A DNA stretch of 64,000 nt from Marinibacterium anthonyi. Its GTDB lineage: Bacteria > Pseudomonadota > Alphaproteobacteria > Rhodobacterales > Rhodobacteraceae. Below are positions 16,932 through 25,065 of the stretch, piece by piece. Numbering within the stretch: the stretch's first letter is position 1; the number at the start of each line of letters is the position of its first letter. A program made the position numbers and the translations under genes. The stretch spans positions 1,909,501 through 1,973,500 of the forward strand of contig CP031585.1 in assembly GCA_003217735.2 (NCBI GenBank). The letters are read 5' to 3'. The notes under the pieces were generated by a model, which did not search any database, was not told the DNA's origin, and worked only from the letters and a program-made list of their open reading frames with translations.

Positions 16932-17660
16932 TCACATCCCCTCCAGCTTGTTTTCGAACATGGTCTGACGCCGCCCGCGCAGGACGATGTCGAACTTGTA
17001 GGCCAGGTAATCCATCGGCTTGGAATGGGCCATGTCCAGCGGCGCCACCAGCGCGTCCAGCTGGCTGCGCGACTTCACCGTCGCCGCGATGGGGCACAGG
17101 TTGATCAGCGGATCGCCCTCGAAATACATCTGGGTGATCAGGCGCTGGCCGAAGGCATGGCCGTAGACCGACACGTGGATGTGCATCGGCCGCCAGTCGT
17201 TGCCCCGGTTCGGCCAGGGATAGGCGCCGGGCCGGATCGTCAGGAATTCGTAAAACCCGTTTTCATCGGTGATCGTGCGCCCGCAGCCGCCGAAGTTGGG
17301 GTCGAGCGGGGCGAAATACGTGTCCTTCATGTGCCGGTAGCGCCCACCGGCATTGGCCTGCCAGATCTCGACCAGGGTATGGGGCACCGGGCGGGCGTTT
17401 TCGTCCAGCACGCGGCCATGCATCAGGATGCGTTCGCCGACGGCGGGGGCTTCGCCCTTGGTCCAGTTCAGGATCAGGTTGTTGTCCAGCGCACCCAGCG
17501 AGGTGTGGCCGAAGGTCGGGCCGGTTTCCTCGGTGATGGTGCTGTCCATCGACAGCAGCGGCAGGTTCGGCGACCGCGCCACGGTCGTCTTGTACCCCGG
17601 ATCGTAGGCCGGCGGATGGGCATCGCGGTTGCGGGGGATGAGCGGACCCAGGTCAGTCAT
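16932..17660 (-). CDS. pcaH: protocatechuate 3,4-dioxygenase subunit beta
   Basis: 242 residues from ATG 17660; a longer upstream frame exists but is outside the family. The Fe(III) ligands are visible: Tyr of GGRYRH, Tyr of GAYPWPNR, and the two His of RPMHIHVSVYG, with the conserved Arg just before them. It is the catalytic subunit for intradiol cleavage of protocatechuate. The start overlaps pcaC by 8 bases. The operon order pcaC-pcaH-pcaG is that found in many Rhodobacterales. Confidence 0.94.
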   Translation of the reverse strand: MTDLGPLIPRNRDAHPPAYDPGYKTTVARSPNLPLLSMDSTITEETGPTFGHTSLGALDNNLILNWTKGEAPAVGERILMHGRVLDENARPVPHTLVEIWQANAGGRYRHMKDTYFAPLDPNFGGCGRTITDENGFYEFLTIRPGAYPWPNRGNDWRPMHIHVSVYGHAFGQRLITQMYFEGDPLINLCPIAATVKSRSQLDALVAPLDMAHSKPMDYLAYKFDIVLRGRRQTMFENKLEGM

Positions 17661-18039
17661 CGGTGGCTTCCTCCATTTCGGCAAATGTCTGTTTGGCCAG
17701 CTTGATCGCATGGTTGGCCTTGGGCACGCCGGCATAGACGGCGACATGCAGGAAGGCCTGCATGATGTCGTCGCGGCTGGCGCCGGTATTGGCGGTGGCG
17801 CGCACATGCATCGGGATTTCCTCGAAATTCCCGGTGGCGGCCAGCAGCGCCAGCGTCAGCATCGACCGTTCGCGCGGCGGGATCGCATCGCTGGCCCAGA
17901 CCGTGCCCCAGGCGCCTTCGGTGATAAGTTCTTGAAACGGCACGTCGAAGTCTGTCTTGGACGCTTCGGCGCGGTCCACATGGGCGTCGCCCAGCACGGC
18001 GCGCCGCACGGACATGCCGGTGGTGTATCTGTCGGACAT
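17653..18039 (-). CDS. pcaC: 4-carboxymuconolactone decarboxylase
   Basis: 128 residues from ATG 18039, the standard size of stand-alone PcaC (AhpD-like fold). It decarboxylates gamma-carboxymuconolactone to beta-ketoadipate enol-lactone. Conserved features include PPRERSMLTLALLAATGN and a His in EEIPMHVRATANTGA, with the C-terminal helix motif HVAVYAGVPKANHA. It is the first gene of the leftward pcaCHG operon; the upstream region 18040-18315 carries two near-identical palindromes and a direct repeat. Confidence 0.93.
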   Translation of the reverse strand: MSDRYTTGMSVRRAVLGDAHVDRAEASKTDFDVPFQELITEGAWGTVWASDAIPPRERSMLTLALLAATGNFEEIPMHVRATANTGASRDDIMQAFLHVAVYAGVPKANHAIKLAKQTFAEMEEATDD

Positions 18040-18192
18040 GGATGTCCCCCTCTGTCTTCCCAACCGGGCAGACGCGCCGTGCATGCAGCGCCTGCCAATG
18101 GCTCCAAACGCAATCTGGCATCCGGAACCGGGAAACAAAAATGGAAAATCAGACGGTTTACTTGTCGAAACGGGTATCCATGCCGGGGCCAC

Positions 18193-18280
18193 AGATTTTT
18201 CGGCCGAAAAATCTGATCACGGGCGCCATGCCTGACCCGCCATCCGGCCGGCTGGACAAGATTTTTCGGACGAAAAATCT
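18193..18280. repeat. two copies of an AT-rich palindrome upstream of pcaC
   Basis: Copy 1 (18193-18214) is a perfect 22-base palindrome made of AGATTTTTCG-GC-CGAAAAATCT read with centre GC. Copy 2 (18259-18280) has the same arms with centre GA. They lie 66 bases apart. GATCACGGG beside copy 1 is repeated in inverted form as CCCGTGATC at 18284-18292, and CTGGACCCGTGAT is directly repeated just after. Could be a dispersed palindromic element, the terminator of the preceding operon, or operator sites. Confidence 0.85.
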
Positions 18281-18315
18281 GGACCCGTGATCTGGACCCG
18301 TGATCCAGACCCGTC

Positions 18316-18795
18316 TCAGGGATCCGGCGTGCCATGTACGGCGAATTGCAGCAGGTCCGCCTCTTTCACCTCGATCACCCGGAACGCCTCGCGCACCCCG
18401 GCCGAAGTCAGCTCGCGCGAGACCGTCAGCAGCGTGTTCGCCGCATGCTCGTCGCACAGGTCCGCCATCTGCGCGATTTCCTCGGCCGCGACCGGCAGGG
18501 CGGCCTCGACCGACGGGGCGCCGTAGAAGGTCACGAAGTGGGCCGCCAGTCGCTCCGTCAACGCCTCGGCTTCCGACGGTTCGACCGAGGTCACCGCGAC
18601 GAACGTCACCCGCCCGCCGGTTTCCAGCCCGAACCAGCCGTTGGCGAAGGCCTGGCGCGCCTTGCCTTCCAGGTCGGCCTCGGTCCAGTCGGAAAACTCG
18701 AACCCGCCGGCGATGCACCATTCCCCGGTGCGCGCCGGGTTGTTGAAGATCCGCTGGTCGCTTTCGTCGAAATGGATCGCGCGTGCGAGTTTCAT
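18316..18795 (-). CDS. DUF6505 family protein
   Basis: 159 residues from ATG 18795, soluble, no signal peptide. It begins MKLARAIHFDESD and matches a small family of unknown function found in alphaproteobacteria next to biotin/lipoate-ligase-like and Mrp genes, and near formate dehydrogenase. The start overlaps the stop of the upstream gene by 4 bases, so it is co-translated with it. A longer open frame extends upstream to 19296, but that part is a shadow of the next gene. The last gene of this leftward operon. Confidence 0.75.
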   Translation of the reverse strand: MKLARAIHFDESDQRIFNNPARTGEWCIAGGFEFSDWTEADLEGKARQAFANGWFGLETGGRVTFVAVTSVEPSEAEALTERLAAHFVTFYGAPSVEAALPVAAEEIAQMADLCDEHAANTLLTVSRELTSAGVREAFRVIEVKEADLLQFAVHGTPDP

Positions 18796-19493
18796 GTGGT
18801 GCCCTCCAGCAACGTGGTCAGTGGGATCAGGTGCGTGCCGTCTGCATCCCGCAGCAGCATACCGAAGCTTTCGTCGGTGCCCAGGAACGTGCCCTGCCTG
18901 TCGCCATGGCGGACCGGCTTGCCGATGTCGTGCACCAGCCCGCGCCATTCCGCATGCACGGGGCGGGGGCCGTCGTCTTCCCACCGCCCGATCCAGTTCA
19001 ACGTATGGCGCCCCCAGGCCTCCAGCAGAAGCTCGGGCGCGATCTCGGCGCAGCCTTCCTCGGACAGGGCGGTGTCGTCCGGCGTCTCGCCCGGCGCGTC
19101 CGAAGACAGCCGCAAGCGCAGCGACAGCGCCACCACCATCCAGTCCGGGACCGCGCCCGGTGCCGTCGCGGGGGCCATTGCCCGCAACCCCCCGCAGCGC
19201 GCACCGTTGACATGGATCGTGCCGTCCCAGCCCAAATGAACCGCGACCTCGGGCGGCGCCAGCGCGCCAAGCGCGTTCTGCAGCCCCACACCGCACAGCG
19301 GCAGCATCACCATGGCCTGTTCCAGCGCCACCTCAGGGGCAAAGACCAGCGCGGCGTCGACCCGGTCGGGCGTCACCGCCCAGGTCATCAGCCCCGCGTC
19401 GCACCCCTGCCGCGCCCGCGCGCAGGCCTGCGCGGCCGGATCCCCGGCCACGGCCTCGCCCGACAGCAGCGGCGGCAGGGACAGGGTGTTCAT
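18792..19493 (-). CDS. biotin/lipoate protein ligase-like protein with DUF4444 domain
   Basis: 233 residues from ATG 19493. The N-terminal two thirds resemble the BPL/LplA/LipB catalytic fold, and the end matches DUF4444 (GIGKPVRHGDRQGTFLGTDESFGMLLR lies at about 190-220). The GRGRRG-type biotin-AMP motif of true biotin ligases is not seen, so enzyme activity is uncertain. It overlaps Mrp upstream and the DUF6505 gene downstream by 4 bases each, giving a three-gene translationally coupled set. Its position between an Fe-S carrier and the formate dehydrogenase cluster suggests a cofactor or maturation role, by inference only. Confidence 0.72.
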   Translation of the reverse strand: MNTLSLPPLLSGEAVAGDPAAQACARARQGCDAGLMTWAVTPDRVDAALVFAPEVALEQAMVMLPLCGVGLQNALGALAPPEVAVHLGWDGTIHVNGARCGGLRAMAPATAPGAVPDWMVVALSLRLRLSSDAPGETPDDTALSEEGCAEIAPELLLEAWGRHTLNWIGRWEDDGPRPVHAEWRGLVHDIGKPVRHGDRQGTFLGTDESFGMLLRDADGTHLIPLTTLLEGTT

Positions 19494-20539
19494 GCGACGC
19501 CCTGGTCCACCAGCTGGCGGGCGATGGCGGCAAAGGCCGCGGCCTGGGGGCTGTCCGGCGACGACACGACGATGGGCGCGCCCCCGTCCGAGGCCAGGCG
19601 GATCTGCAGGTCCAGCGGCACCTCGGCCAGCAGCGGCACGCCCAGCTTCTTCGCCTCTGCCGCCACGCCGCCATGGCCAAACACGTGCTCCTCGTGGCCG
19701 CAGTTGGAACAGATATGGGTGGACATGTTCTCGATCATGCCCAGCAGCGGTACGTGCAGCTGCTTGAACATGTCGATCCCCTTGCGGGCGTCCAGCAGCG
19801 CGATGTCCTGGGGCGTCGACACCACGATCGCCCCGTCCACATGCGCCTTCTGCGCCAGCGTCATCTGCACGTCGCCGGTGCCCGGCGGCAGGTCCACCAG
19901 CAGCACATCCAGCGCGCCCCATTGCACCTGCGTCAGCAATTGCTGCAGCGCCCCCATCAGCATCGGGCCCCGCCAGACCACCGCCTGGTCGTCATTGGTC
20001 AGAAGGCCCAGCGACATCATCGTGACGCCATGGTTGCGCAAGGGCAGGATCGTCTTGCCATCGGGCGAGGCGGGGCGTCCCGACACCCCCATCATCCGCG
20101 GCTGCGACGGCCCGTAGACGTCGGCATCCAGCAGCCCCACGCGCCGTCCCTGCTGCGCCAGCGCGCAGGCCAGGTTGGACGACACGGTCGACTTGCCCAC
20201 GCCGCCCTTGCCGGAGGCAATGGCGATGATGTGGTTGATGCCGGGGATCTTTTCGGGGCCCTTGGCCACGGGTTTCTGCGGTTTCAGATCCGGCGGCGGC
20301 GCGGCGGTCGCCGTCATCACGATGGACACCGGCCCGGCGCCCTCGATCCCGGCGATCCGGGCCTCGGCCTCGGCCTTGATGGCCTTGTAGGCCTCGGCCT
20401 TGGAGGCGGGGATGTCCAGCACGAAGCGCACCGCGCCCTCGGCCGAGACGGTCAGCGCACGGACGATTCCGTTGCCGACGATGTCGCCGCCCGCGGGATC
20501 GTCGATGGTCTTCAGAACGGCGAGTACGGCCTCGCGCAT
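19490..20539 (-). CDS. apbC: Mrp/NBP35-family Fe-S cluster carrier ATPase (ApbC)
   Basis: 349 residues. An N-terminal MIP18/DUF59-like domain (1-80) is followed by the deviant-Walker P-loop GKGGVGKST (110-118), and the CxxC of ICSNCG that binds the bridging Fe-S cluster. It stores or transfers [4Fe-4S] clusters to apo-enzymes in the cytosol. It lies upstream of the biotin-ligase-like and DUF6505 genes with overlapping stops and starts, and 4 bases after the small DUF6494 gene. Next to a locus that encodes at least ten Fe-S clusters (formate dehydrogenase and the multi-ferredoxin protein), it is plausibly a cluster donor. Confidence 0.9.
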   Translation of the reverse strand: MREAVLAVLKTIDDPAGGDIVGNGIVRALTVSAEGAVRFVLDIPASKAEAYKAIKAEAEARIAGIEGAGPVSIVMTATAAPPPDLKPQKPVAKGPEKIPGINHIIAIASGKGGVGKSTVSSNLACALAQQGRRVGLLDADVYGPSQPRMMGVSGRPASPDGKTILPLRNHGVTMMSLGLLTNDDQAVVWRGPMLMGALQQLLTQVQWGALDVLLVDLPPGTGDVQMTLAQKAHVDGAIVVSTPQDIALLDARKGIDMFKQLHVPLLGMIENMSTHICSNCGHEEHVFGHGGVAAEAKKLGVPLLAEVPLDLQIRLASDGGAPIVVSSPDSPQAAAFAAIARQLVDQGVA

Positions 20540-20543
20540 GGGT

Positions 20544-20732
20544 TCACTCCCCCTCGATCTCGCCGGTGACCTCGTGGGTCAGGCCCAGCTCCTCGATGGT
20601 GACGACGGTCTTGACGGCATAGCGTTTGCCGTCGCCGCCCTTTTCGCGCATCGCTTCCTCGATCGCCTGCTGCGAGGTCACGCCGACCTGCTTGAGGTAT
20701 TTCCGCATGGACATGTTGAACGCGTCGGACAT
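20544..20732 (-). CDS. DUF6494 family small protein
   Basis: 62 residues from ATG 20732, MSDAFNMSMRKYLKQVGVTSQQAIEEAMREK at the N-terminal half. It has a helical N-terminal part and a short beta-like end, and is soluble. The family has no known function and is usually found upstream of Mrp as here. GGAGAGA precedes the start by a suitable distance. It should be the first gene of the leftward Mrp operon, with the promoter in the 60 bases shared with the divergent cytochrome gene. Confidence 0.75.
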   Translation of the reverse strand: MSDAFNMSMRKYLKQVGVTSQQAIEEAMREKGGDGKRYAVKTVVTIEELGLTHEVTGEIEGE

Positions 20733-20792
20733 CTGGTCTCTCCCTTGGTGTGTGTGTTGACCGCCAGATAGCGCCGCCCTTAGGCTGCGGCC

Positions 20793-21542
20793 ATGGTTTT
20801 CCGGCAGATGATATTCCTGGCCATGGTCTGCCTGCTGCCCATGCCGGGCAGGGCGGATGGGCCCGTAAAGCTGTATGCCCCGACGGCGCTGGTCGACACG
20901 GGGCTGTTCCGGTACATCCTGCCGCGCTTTTCGCTGAAGACCCGGGTGCGGGTCGACCTGGTGGATGACCCCGACACCGCGCAGATCGTTCTGGGCGATG
21001 ACGGCACGGCGCTGTTCCAGGGGGCAGGGACCGTCTGGCATCTGAACCGGCCCGGGGCCGGCGCCGCCGATGCGGACCGGTTCGCCGACTGGCTGCGATC
21101 CGAGGTCGGGTTGAACACCATCACCTCATTCGCCCCCGACGGGACCGCATTGTTCCACCCCCCGCCCGAACCCGCGCCCGAAGACGTGGCCGTCGTGATC
21201 GAAGGCGACGCGGTGCTGGGGCTTGAGGTGTCGCGGCGCGCCTGCGCGCGCTGCCACGCGGTGGAACAGGCCGGGCGCAAGACGGATATCGCGTCCTCGC
21301 CCAGCTTCTACGTGCTGCGCGGCTTTGACGACTGGCAGCAGCGGTTCGCCGGTTTCTACGCGCTGAACCCGCATCCCGCCTTTACCCAGGTCGAGGATAT
21401 CACCGATCCATTCCCCATCGACCGCCCGTCGCCGATCCACCCGGTGACCATGACCCTGGACGAGATCGAGGCGATGATCGCCTATGTCGCGGGCCTGACC
21501 CCGGCGGACCTGGGTGCACCGCTGCAGGCGCAGGAATTCTGA
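20793..21542 (+). CDS. c-type cytochrome with reduced TupA-like N-terminal domain
   Basis: 249 residues with a Sec signal (1-22). Residues 24-124 look like a shortened TupA: KLYAPTALVDTGLFRYILPRF matches the first strand and helix of TupA at 15 of 21 broadly similar positions by eye, and the end DRFADWLRSEVGLN...DGTALFHP matches the end of TupA (FVDWVVSDDGQS...DGQQLFFP), with the middle ligand-binding lobe missing. A single heme site CARCH at 151-155 and a DUF-like cytochrome tail follow. It should be periplasmic, electron-transfer or sensory. It is convergent with the multi-Fe-S gene. Confidence 0.72.
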   Translation: MVFRQMIFLAMVCLLPMPGRADGPVKLYAPTALVDTGLFRYILPRFSLKTRVRVDLVDDPDTAQIVLGDDGTALFQGAGTVWHLNRPGAGAADADRFADWLRSEVGLNTITSFAPDGTALFHPPPEPAPEDVAVVIEGDAVLGLEVSRRACARCHAVEQAGRKTDIASSPSFYVLRGFDDWQQRFAGFYALNPHPAFTQVEDITDPFPIDRPSPIHPVTMTLDEIEAMIAYVAGLTPADLGAPLQAQEF

Positions 21543-21547
21543 ACCCA

Positions 21548-23506
21548 TCAGTGATCCCGCCGCTTGCTGAGGTAATCGTCGGTGGTGCGCGGCTTGGGCC
21601 GTTCGCCGCCCGCGAAGGGGTTGTTTTCCGAATGATACTGCGCGTTCACCCGGCAATCGTCGCACATCTGGATCAGCCGCAGCGCGTCGCCCTGGAACAT
21701 CGCGTGGCCTGACAGCCGTTCCATCACCCGGTCCACGGTCGATTTGACGCCGAACAGCGATCCGCATTCGATGCAGGCGAAGGGTTCTTCCTCGTGCAGC
21801 ACCGCCTGATCCAGCGCGGCATCCGCCAGGTTCATCCGTGGTTCATAGGCGATCGCGTCCTCGGGGCAGATCGTGGCGCAGATCCCGCATTGCAGGCAGG
21901 CGTCTTCCTGGAACCGCAGCTGCGGCAGGTCCGGGTTGTCGCCCAGGGCGCCCGACGGACAGAGCGACACGCAGGACAGGCACAGCGTGCAGGCGTCCTT
22001 GTCCACCAGAACCGCGCCATAGGGCGCGCCCTGGGGCAGGGGCAGCGTGTCGGCGTCGGGATGCAGGGCGCGCGCCGCCTGGCGGGTGATCTGGCGCCGG
22101 GTGCCCATGGGGCGGACCGGCGCATGGCTCGTGGGCTCGGCCCGGTGGTCGTACAGATGATCGGACAGCGCATCCGGATCGGCGATGTCCAGCAATTCCA
22201 CCCGGCCCGCCCCGGCAATGGCCGAGCTCAGCGCCACCTGCGCCGCCAGCGCCATGACGTCCGCGCCGGGTCCGGGCAGGACCGACACCCGCGCAAAACC
22301 CGCCGCCAGGCCGGCCAGGATCTCGGCATGGCCAAAGGCGCCGATCGCCGACATCTCCAAAGGCACGACGTCGGCGGGCAGGCCACGGCCATGGCGCGCC
22401 GCCAGCCGGATCATCTCGGCCCCGTGGGCATCGACCACCAGCAGCCGGGGATCGGCGCCGCCCGCCGCCAGGTAGGCCCGCGCCATCACCTGCACGCGCA
22501 TCATCGTCGCTTCGACCGCCGGCGCATCGTAGCTGATCGCGCCGGACGGGCAGGCCGACGAACAGGCGCCGCAGCCCGCGCAGATCATCGGATCGACGCT
22601 GACATGGTCGCCCTTGGACGTGATCGCCCCGGTCGGGCACAGGTCAAGGCAGCGGGTGCAGCCAGTCTGTTCGGCCCGCGAATGGGCGCACAGAACCGGT
22701 TCCATCCGCACGTACAGCGGCTTTTCGAAAGTCCCCACCAGGTGCGAGGCCGCCATCACCGCCGCCGCCACCGACGGCGCATGGCCGGGATCGGCGCGCA
22801 GGTAGCCTTCGCGCTTTTCATGCGCCGGGAACAGCGGCATGGCCCCCCGCAGATCCAGCAGGACATCGCACTCCGCCGCCCCGCCATCGCGCGGCTCGGT
22901 CAAGGTGAACCCGCCCCGTCCGCCCGGCACCAGCTCCTGCACCGCGTCCAGCGTCACATGGAACTGCCCCAGCGCGCCCGAGGCCCGGCGCAGCCGCCCG
23001 ACCGTCAGGTCAAAGCTGCGGCTTTCGGGCAGATCCCCGGCCGTTTCCAACAGCACGGTCACGCCGAGGTAGGGCGCCAGCGCCTCGGCCGCCTGCAGCG
23101 CGACATCGCCCGCGCCCAGGATCAGGCACAGGCCCTCGGACACCACGTCCATCGATTTCTCGGCCGTCACCGGCACCTGCGCCTCGGCCAGAAGGGCGGC
23201 CATCTTGGGCAGGGTGGGGGCGTCGTCCGCCGTCCAGCCGGCGCGGTCGCGCAGATCGACCAGGGGGGCGGGATCGACGCCCAGCTCCTCGGCCAGCTCG
23301 GTGAAGACGCGCGACTCCTGCTGGCAGGCGATCATCGTCTGCCCTTGCGTCAAGCCCTTGGCGGCGCGCTCGATCTCGCGGGTGCAAAGGGCGGTGCAGG
23401 GGCGCACGACATCCAGGCCCGTGGCCTTGGAAAGCGCCTCGGCATCCAGCGCCATGCTGCCGGAACAATCGCATGTTATCAAAGACTTGACGATGTCATC
23501 CTCCAT
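21548..23506 (-). CDS. multi-cluster 4Fe-4S ferredoxin-type protein of the formate dehydrogenase locus
   Basis: 652 residues from ATG 23506 (MEDDIVKSLITC). The much longer upstream open frame is the shadow of the divergent promoter region. Two ferredoxin pairs are seen: CTRCLDLCP plus CAGCGACSSACP near 282-320, and CTLCLSCVSLCP plus CLQCGICATICP near 505-548. Two further CxxC pairs (CIECG near 579 and CDDC near 614) lie at the end, and an N-terminal Cys-rich CDCSGS. Between them is a NAD-like or regulatory region. It is cytosolic; similar proteins sit beside FDH operons in Rhodobacterales and may move electrons to or from the enzyme or aid its maturation. Confidence 0.82.
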   Translation of the reverse strand: MEDDIVKSLITCDCSGSMALDAEALSKATGLDVVRPCTALCTREIERAAKGLTQGQTMIACQQESRVFTELAEELGVDPAPLVDLRDRAGWTADDAPTLPKMAALLAEAQVPVTAEKSMDVVSEGLCLILGAGDVALQAAEALAPYLGVTVLLETAGDLPESRSFDLTVGRLRRASGALGQFHVTLDAVQELVPGGRGGFTLTEPRDGGAAECDVLLDLRGAMPLFPAHEKREGYLRADPGHAPSVAAAVMAASHLVGTFEKPLYVRMEPVLCAHSRAEQTGCTRCLDLCPTGAITSKGDHVSVDPMICAGCGACSSACPSGAISYDAPAVEATMMRVQVMARAYLAAGGADPRLLVVDAHGAEMIRLAARHGRGLPADVVPLEMSAIGAFGHAEILAGLAAGFARVSVLPGPGADVMALAAQVALSSAIAGAGRVELLDIADPDALSDHLYDHRAEPTSHAPVRPMGTRRQITRQAARALHPDADTLPLPQGAPYGAVLVDKDACTLCLSCVSLCPSGALGDNPDLPQLRFQEDACLQCGICATICPEDAIAYEPRMNLADAALDQAVLHEEEPFACIECGSLFGVKSTVDRVMERLSGHAMFQGDALRLIQMCDDCRVNAQYHSENNPFAGGERPKPRTTDDYLSKRRDH

Positions 23507-23845
23507 CAGTCCGGGGCCGCCGGAACGGTGCCGCCGACGGGCTCGTTCGCCCTCCGATCCGACCGCGCCCATGAGCCTAAACGCGTTTTCGAAGCGACGG
23601 CAACCGCTTTTCTGGACCTTGGCCCGGCTGGTCCCGGTCGCAGGAGGGGGCGTGATTCGCTCCACCGGGGGTTGCAGGTTTCCTGATCTTTTCAGTCGAG
23701 ATGGACATTTCGTCCGATCGTGAAGTGGCGGCCGACCGCATCTGCCCAAATTGTCCTTCCGCTGCCCGGAATACGGCGGCACACCGATTTGCTCTTCCAC
23801 CCGGCGCGCGACCTGATTCAATCTGGCGCCGGAGGACAGACCCAA
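23507..23845. promoter_or_regulatory. divergent promoter region of the formate dehydrogenase operon
   Basis: 339 bases between the leftward multi-Fe-S gene and the rightward DUF3305 gene. No RNA gene or convincing coding frame. It must hold at least two promoters; no canonical -10/-35, FNR box or sigma-54 site could be defended by eye. Confidence 0.55.
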
Positions 23846-24409
23846 GTGATCCGCAACGAAAAATCCTATCGCACGATGCCCGTGGGCGTCGTCATCCGCC
23901 GCAGGCCCGGCGTCACCCGGTGGGCGGCCTGGCACTGGTCCGCCGTCGCGATCCTGCCCGGCGCAGGGCAAGCGGACTGGCACGAGATGCGGCGCGAAGG
24001 CGATGTGATCGAATATCACGCGGCGACGCGGATGCTGGAACTGCACGGCGCCGAGACAGAGGCCTACCTTCACGCCCTGTCCTCCGACGTGCCCAGCCTT
24101 TTCGTCGTGATGCGCCAGGCCGGGGGGGATTTCCCGCTGGACGTGCTGCTGGTCACCGCTTCGGCCTACGAGGCGCAGGATTACACCGACAGCGGCGAAG
24201 AGATCGTGGAACGGGTGCCGATGCCCCATGGGCTGGCCGCCTGGATCCGCGCCTTTGTCGATGAATTCCACCACGAAGAGGTCTTCGTGAAGCGTCAGCG
24301 CGACCGCAAGCGGGTCGATCTGGTCGAGGACGGGATCGGCGATGCGCGGATCTCGCAGGCCACGGATGTCTACCGCTCGCCCTCGGCGCGCCGGAGGCGC
24401 CTGTCATGA
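23846..24409 (+). CDS. DUF3305 domain-containing protein
   Basis: 187 residues from GTG 23846, chosen because GGAGGA at 23831-23836 sits 9 bases ahead. An ATG at 23876 (MPVGVVIRRR) is the alternative and is the point where the family match begins. Soluble, alpha/beta, with a C-terminal basic tail (SPSARRRRLS). DUF3305 proteins occur only with formate dehydrogenase genes and are assumed to help maturation or cofactor insertion; the mechanism is unknown. It is the first gene of the rightward operon and overlaps the next by 4 bases. Confidence 0.85.
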   Translation: MIRNEKSYRTMPVGVVIRRRPGVTRWAAWHWSAVAILPGAGQADWHEMRREGDVIEYHAATRMLELHGAETEAYLHALSSDVPSLFVVMRQAGGDFPLDVLLVTASAYEAQDYTDSGEEIVERVPMPHGLAAWIRAFVDEFHHEEVFVKRQRDRKRVDLVEDGIGDARISQATDVYRSPSARRRRLS

Positions 24410-25065
24410 GCGATTTCTGGGCCCGCCGGAAGGCCGCCGTCGCGGCCGAAACCAAGGCGCAGGACATCGCCCTGCTGGAGGCCGAACGCGCCGAAGTCGA
24501 GGCCACCCAGGCCGAGCGGACCGACGAGGAACTGCTTGAGGAACTGGGCCTGCCCGATCCCGACACGCTGGACACCAGCGCCGAGTTGCGCGCCTTCCTG
24601 CTGCCCTCCATTCCGCGGCGCCTGAAGACCCGCGCGCTGCGCCGGATGTGGCGGACGAACCCGGTGCTCGCCAATCTCGACGGGCTGGTCGATTACGCCG
24701 AGGATTACACCGACGCCGCCATGGTGCCCGACGTGCTGACCACCTCCTACCAGGTGGGCCGCGGCCTGACCCGCCATGTCGAGGAACTGGCCCGCCAGGC
24801 GGCCAACGCGCGGACCGATACGACGGAGGCGGCGACCGCCGCCGACGCGCTGGATGCCGACGCGCCCGCAGCCGGAGCGCCCGCAGCCGGAGCGCCCGCA
24901 GGGCGCGACGCCCCCGAAGGGGCCACCGCGACGACCGAGCCTGCGCTTGCGCAGGACGAGGACGGCGCCATCCCTGCCGCGACGGATCCCGAGATCGCCG
25001 CCGAAATGCCCGCCCGCCGCCGTATCCGCATCACCTTTTCCGACCCCGCAGGAGAGACCGCATGA
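24406..25065 (+). CDS. DUF3306 domain-containing protein
   Basis: 219 residues, ATGA overlap with DUF3305. The N-terminal 125 residues match DUF3306 (MSDFWARRKAAV, LPSIPRRLKTRALRRMW, DGLVDYAEDYTDA). The remainder is a low-complexity Ala/Pro/Glu tail with a short tandem repeat (APAAG units at about 24866-24905) and a basic end. The partner of DUF3305 in formate dehydrogenase operons; function unknown. It overlaps the TorD chaperone gene by 4 bases. Confidence 0.85.
   Translation: MSDFWARRKAAVAAETKAQDIALLEAERAEVEATQAERTDEELLEELGLPDPDTLDTSAELRAFLLPSIPRRLKTRALRRMWRTNPVLANLDGLVDYAEDYTDAAMVPDVLTTSYQVGRGLTRHVEELARQAANARTDTTEAATAADALDADAPAAGAPAAGAPAGRDAPEGATATTEPALAQDEDGAIPAATDPEIAAEMPARRRIRITFSDPAGETA

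Noticed and set aside
18040-18192. Extended 5' coding frame for pcaC
   Set aside because: The extra residues have no family match; ATG 18039 starts at the family boundary.
21794-23686. 630-codon rightward frame opposite the multi-ferredoxin gene
   Set aside because: Shadow of the real leftward gene, rich in Arg, Gly and Gln, without conserved motifs.
23707-23765. TGGC...GC pattern before the fdh operon suggesting a sigma-54 promoter
   Set aside because: The GG to GC spacing does not match the -24/-12 consensus, and the regulator nearby has lost its sigma-54 contact loop.
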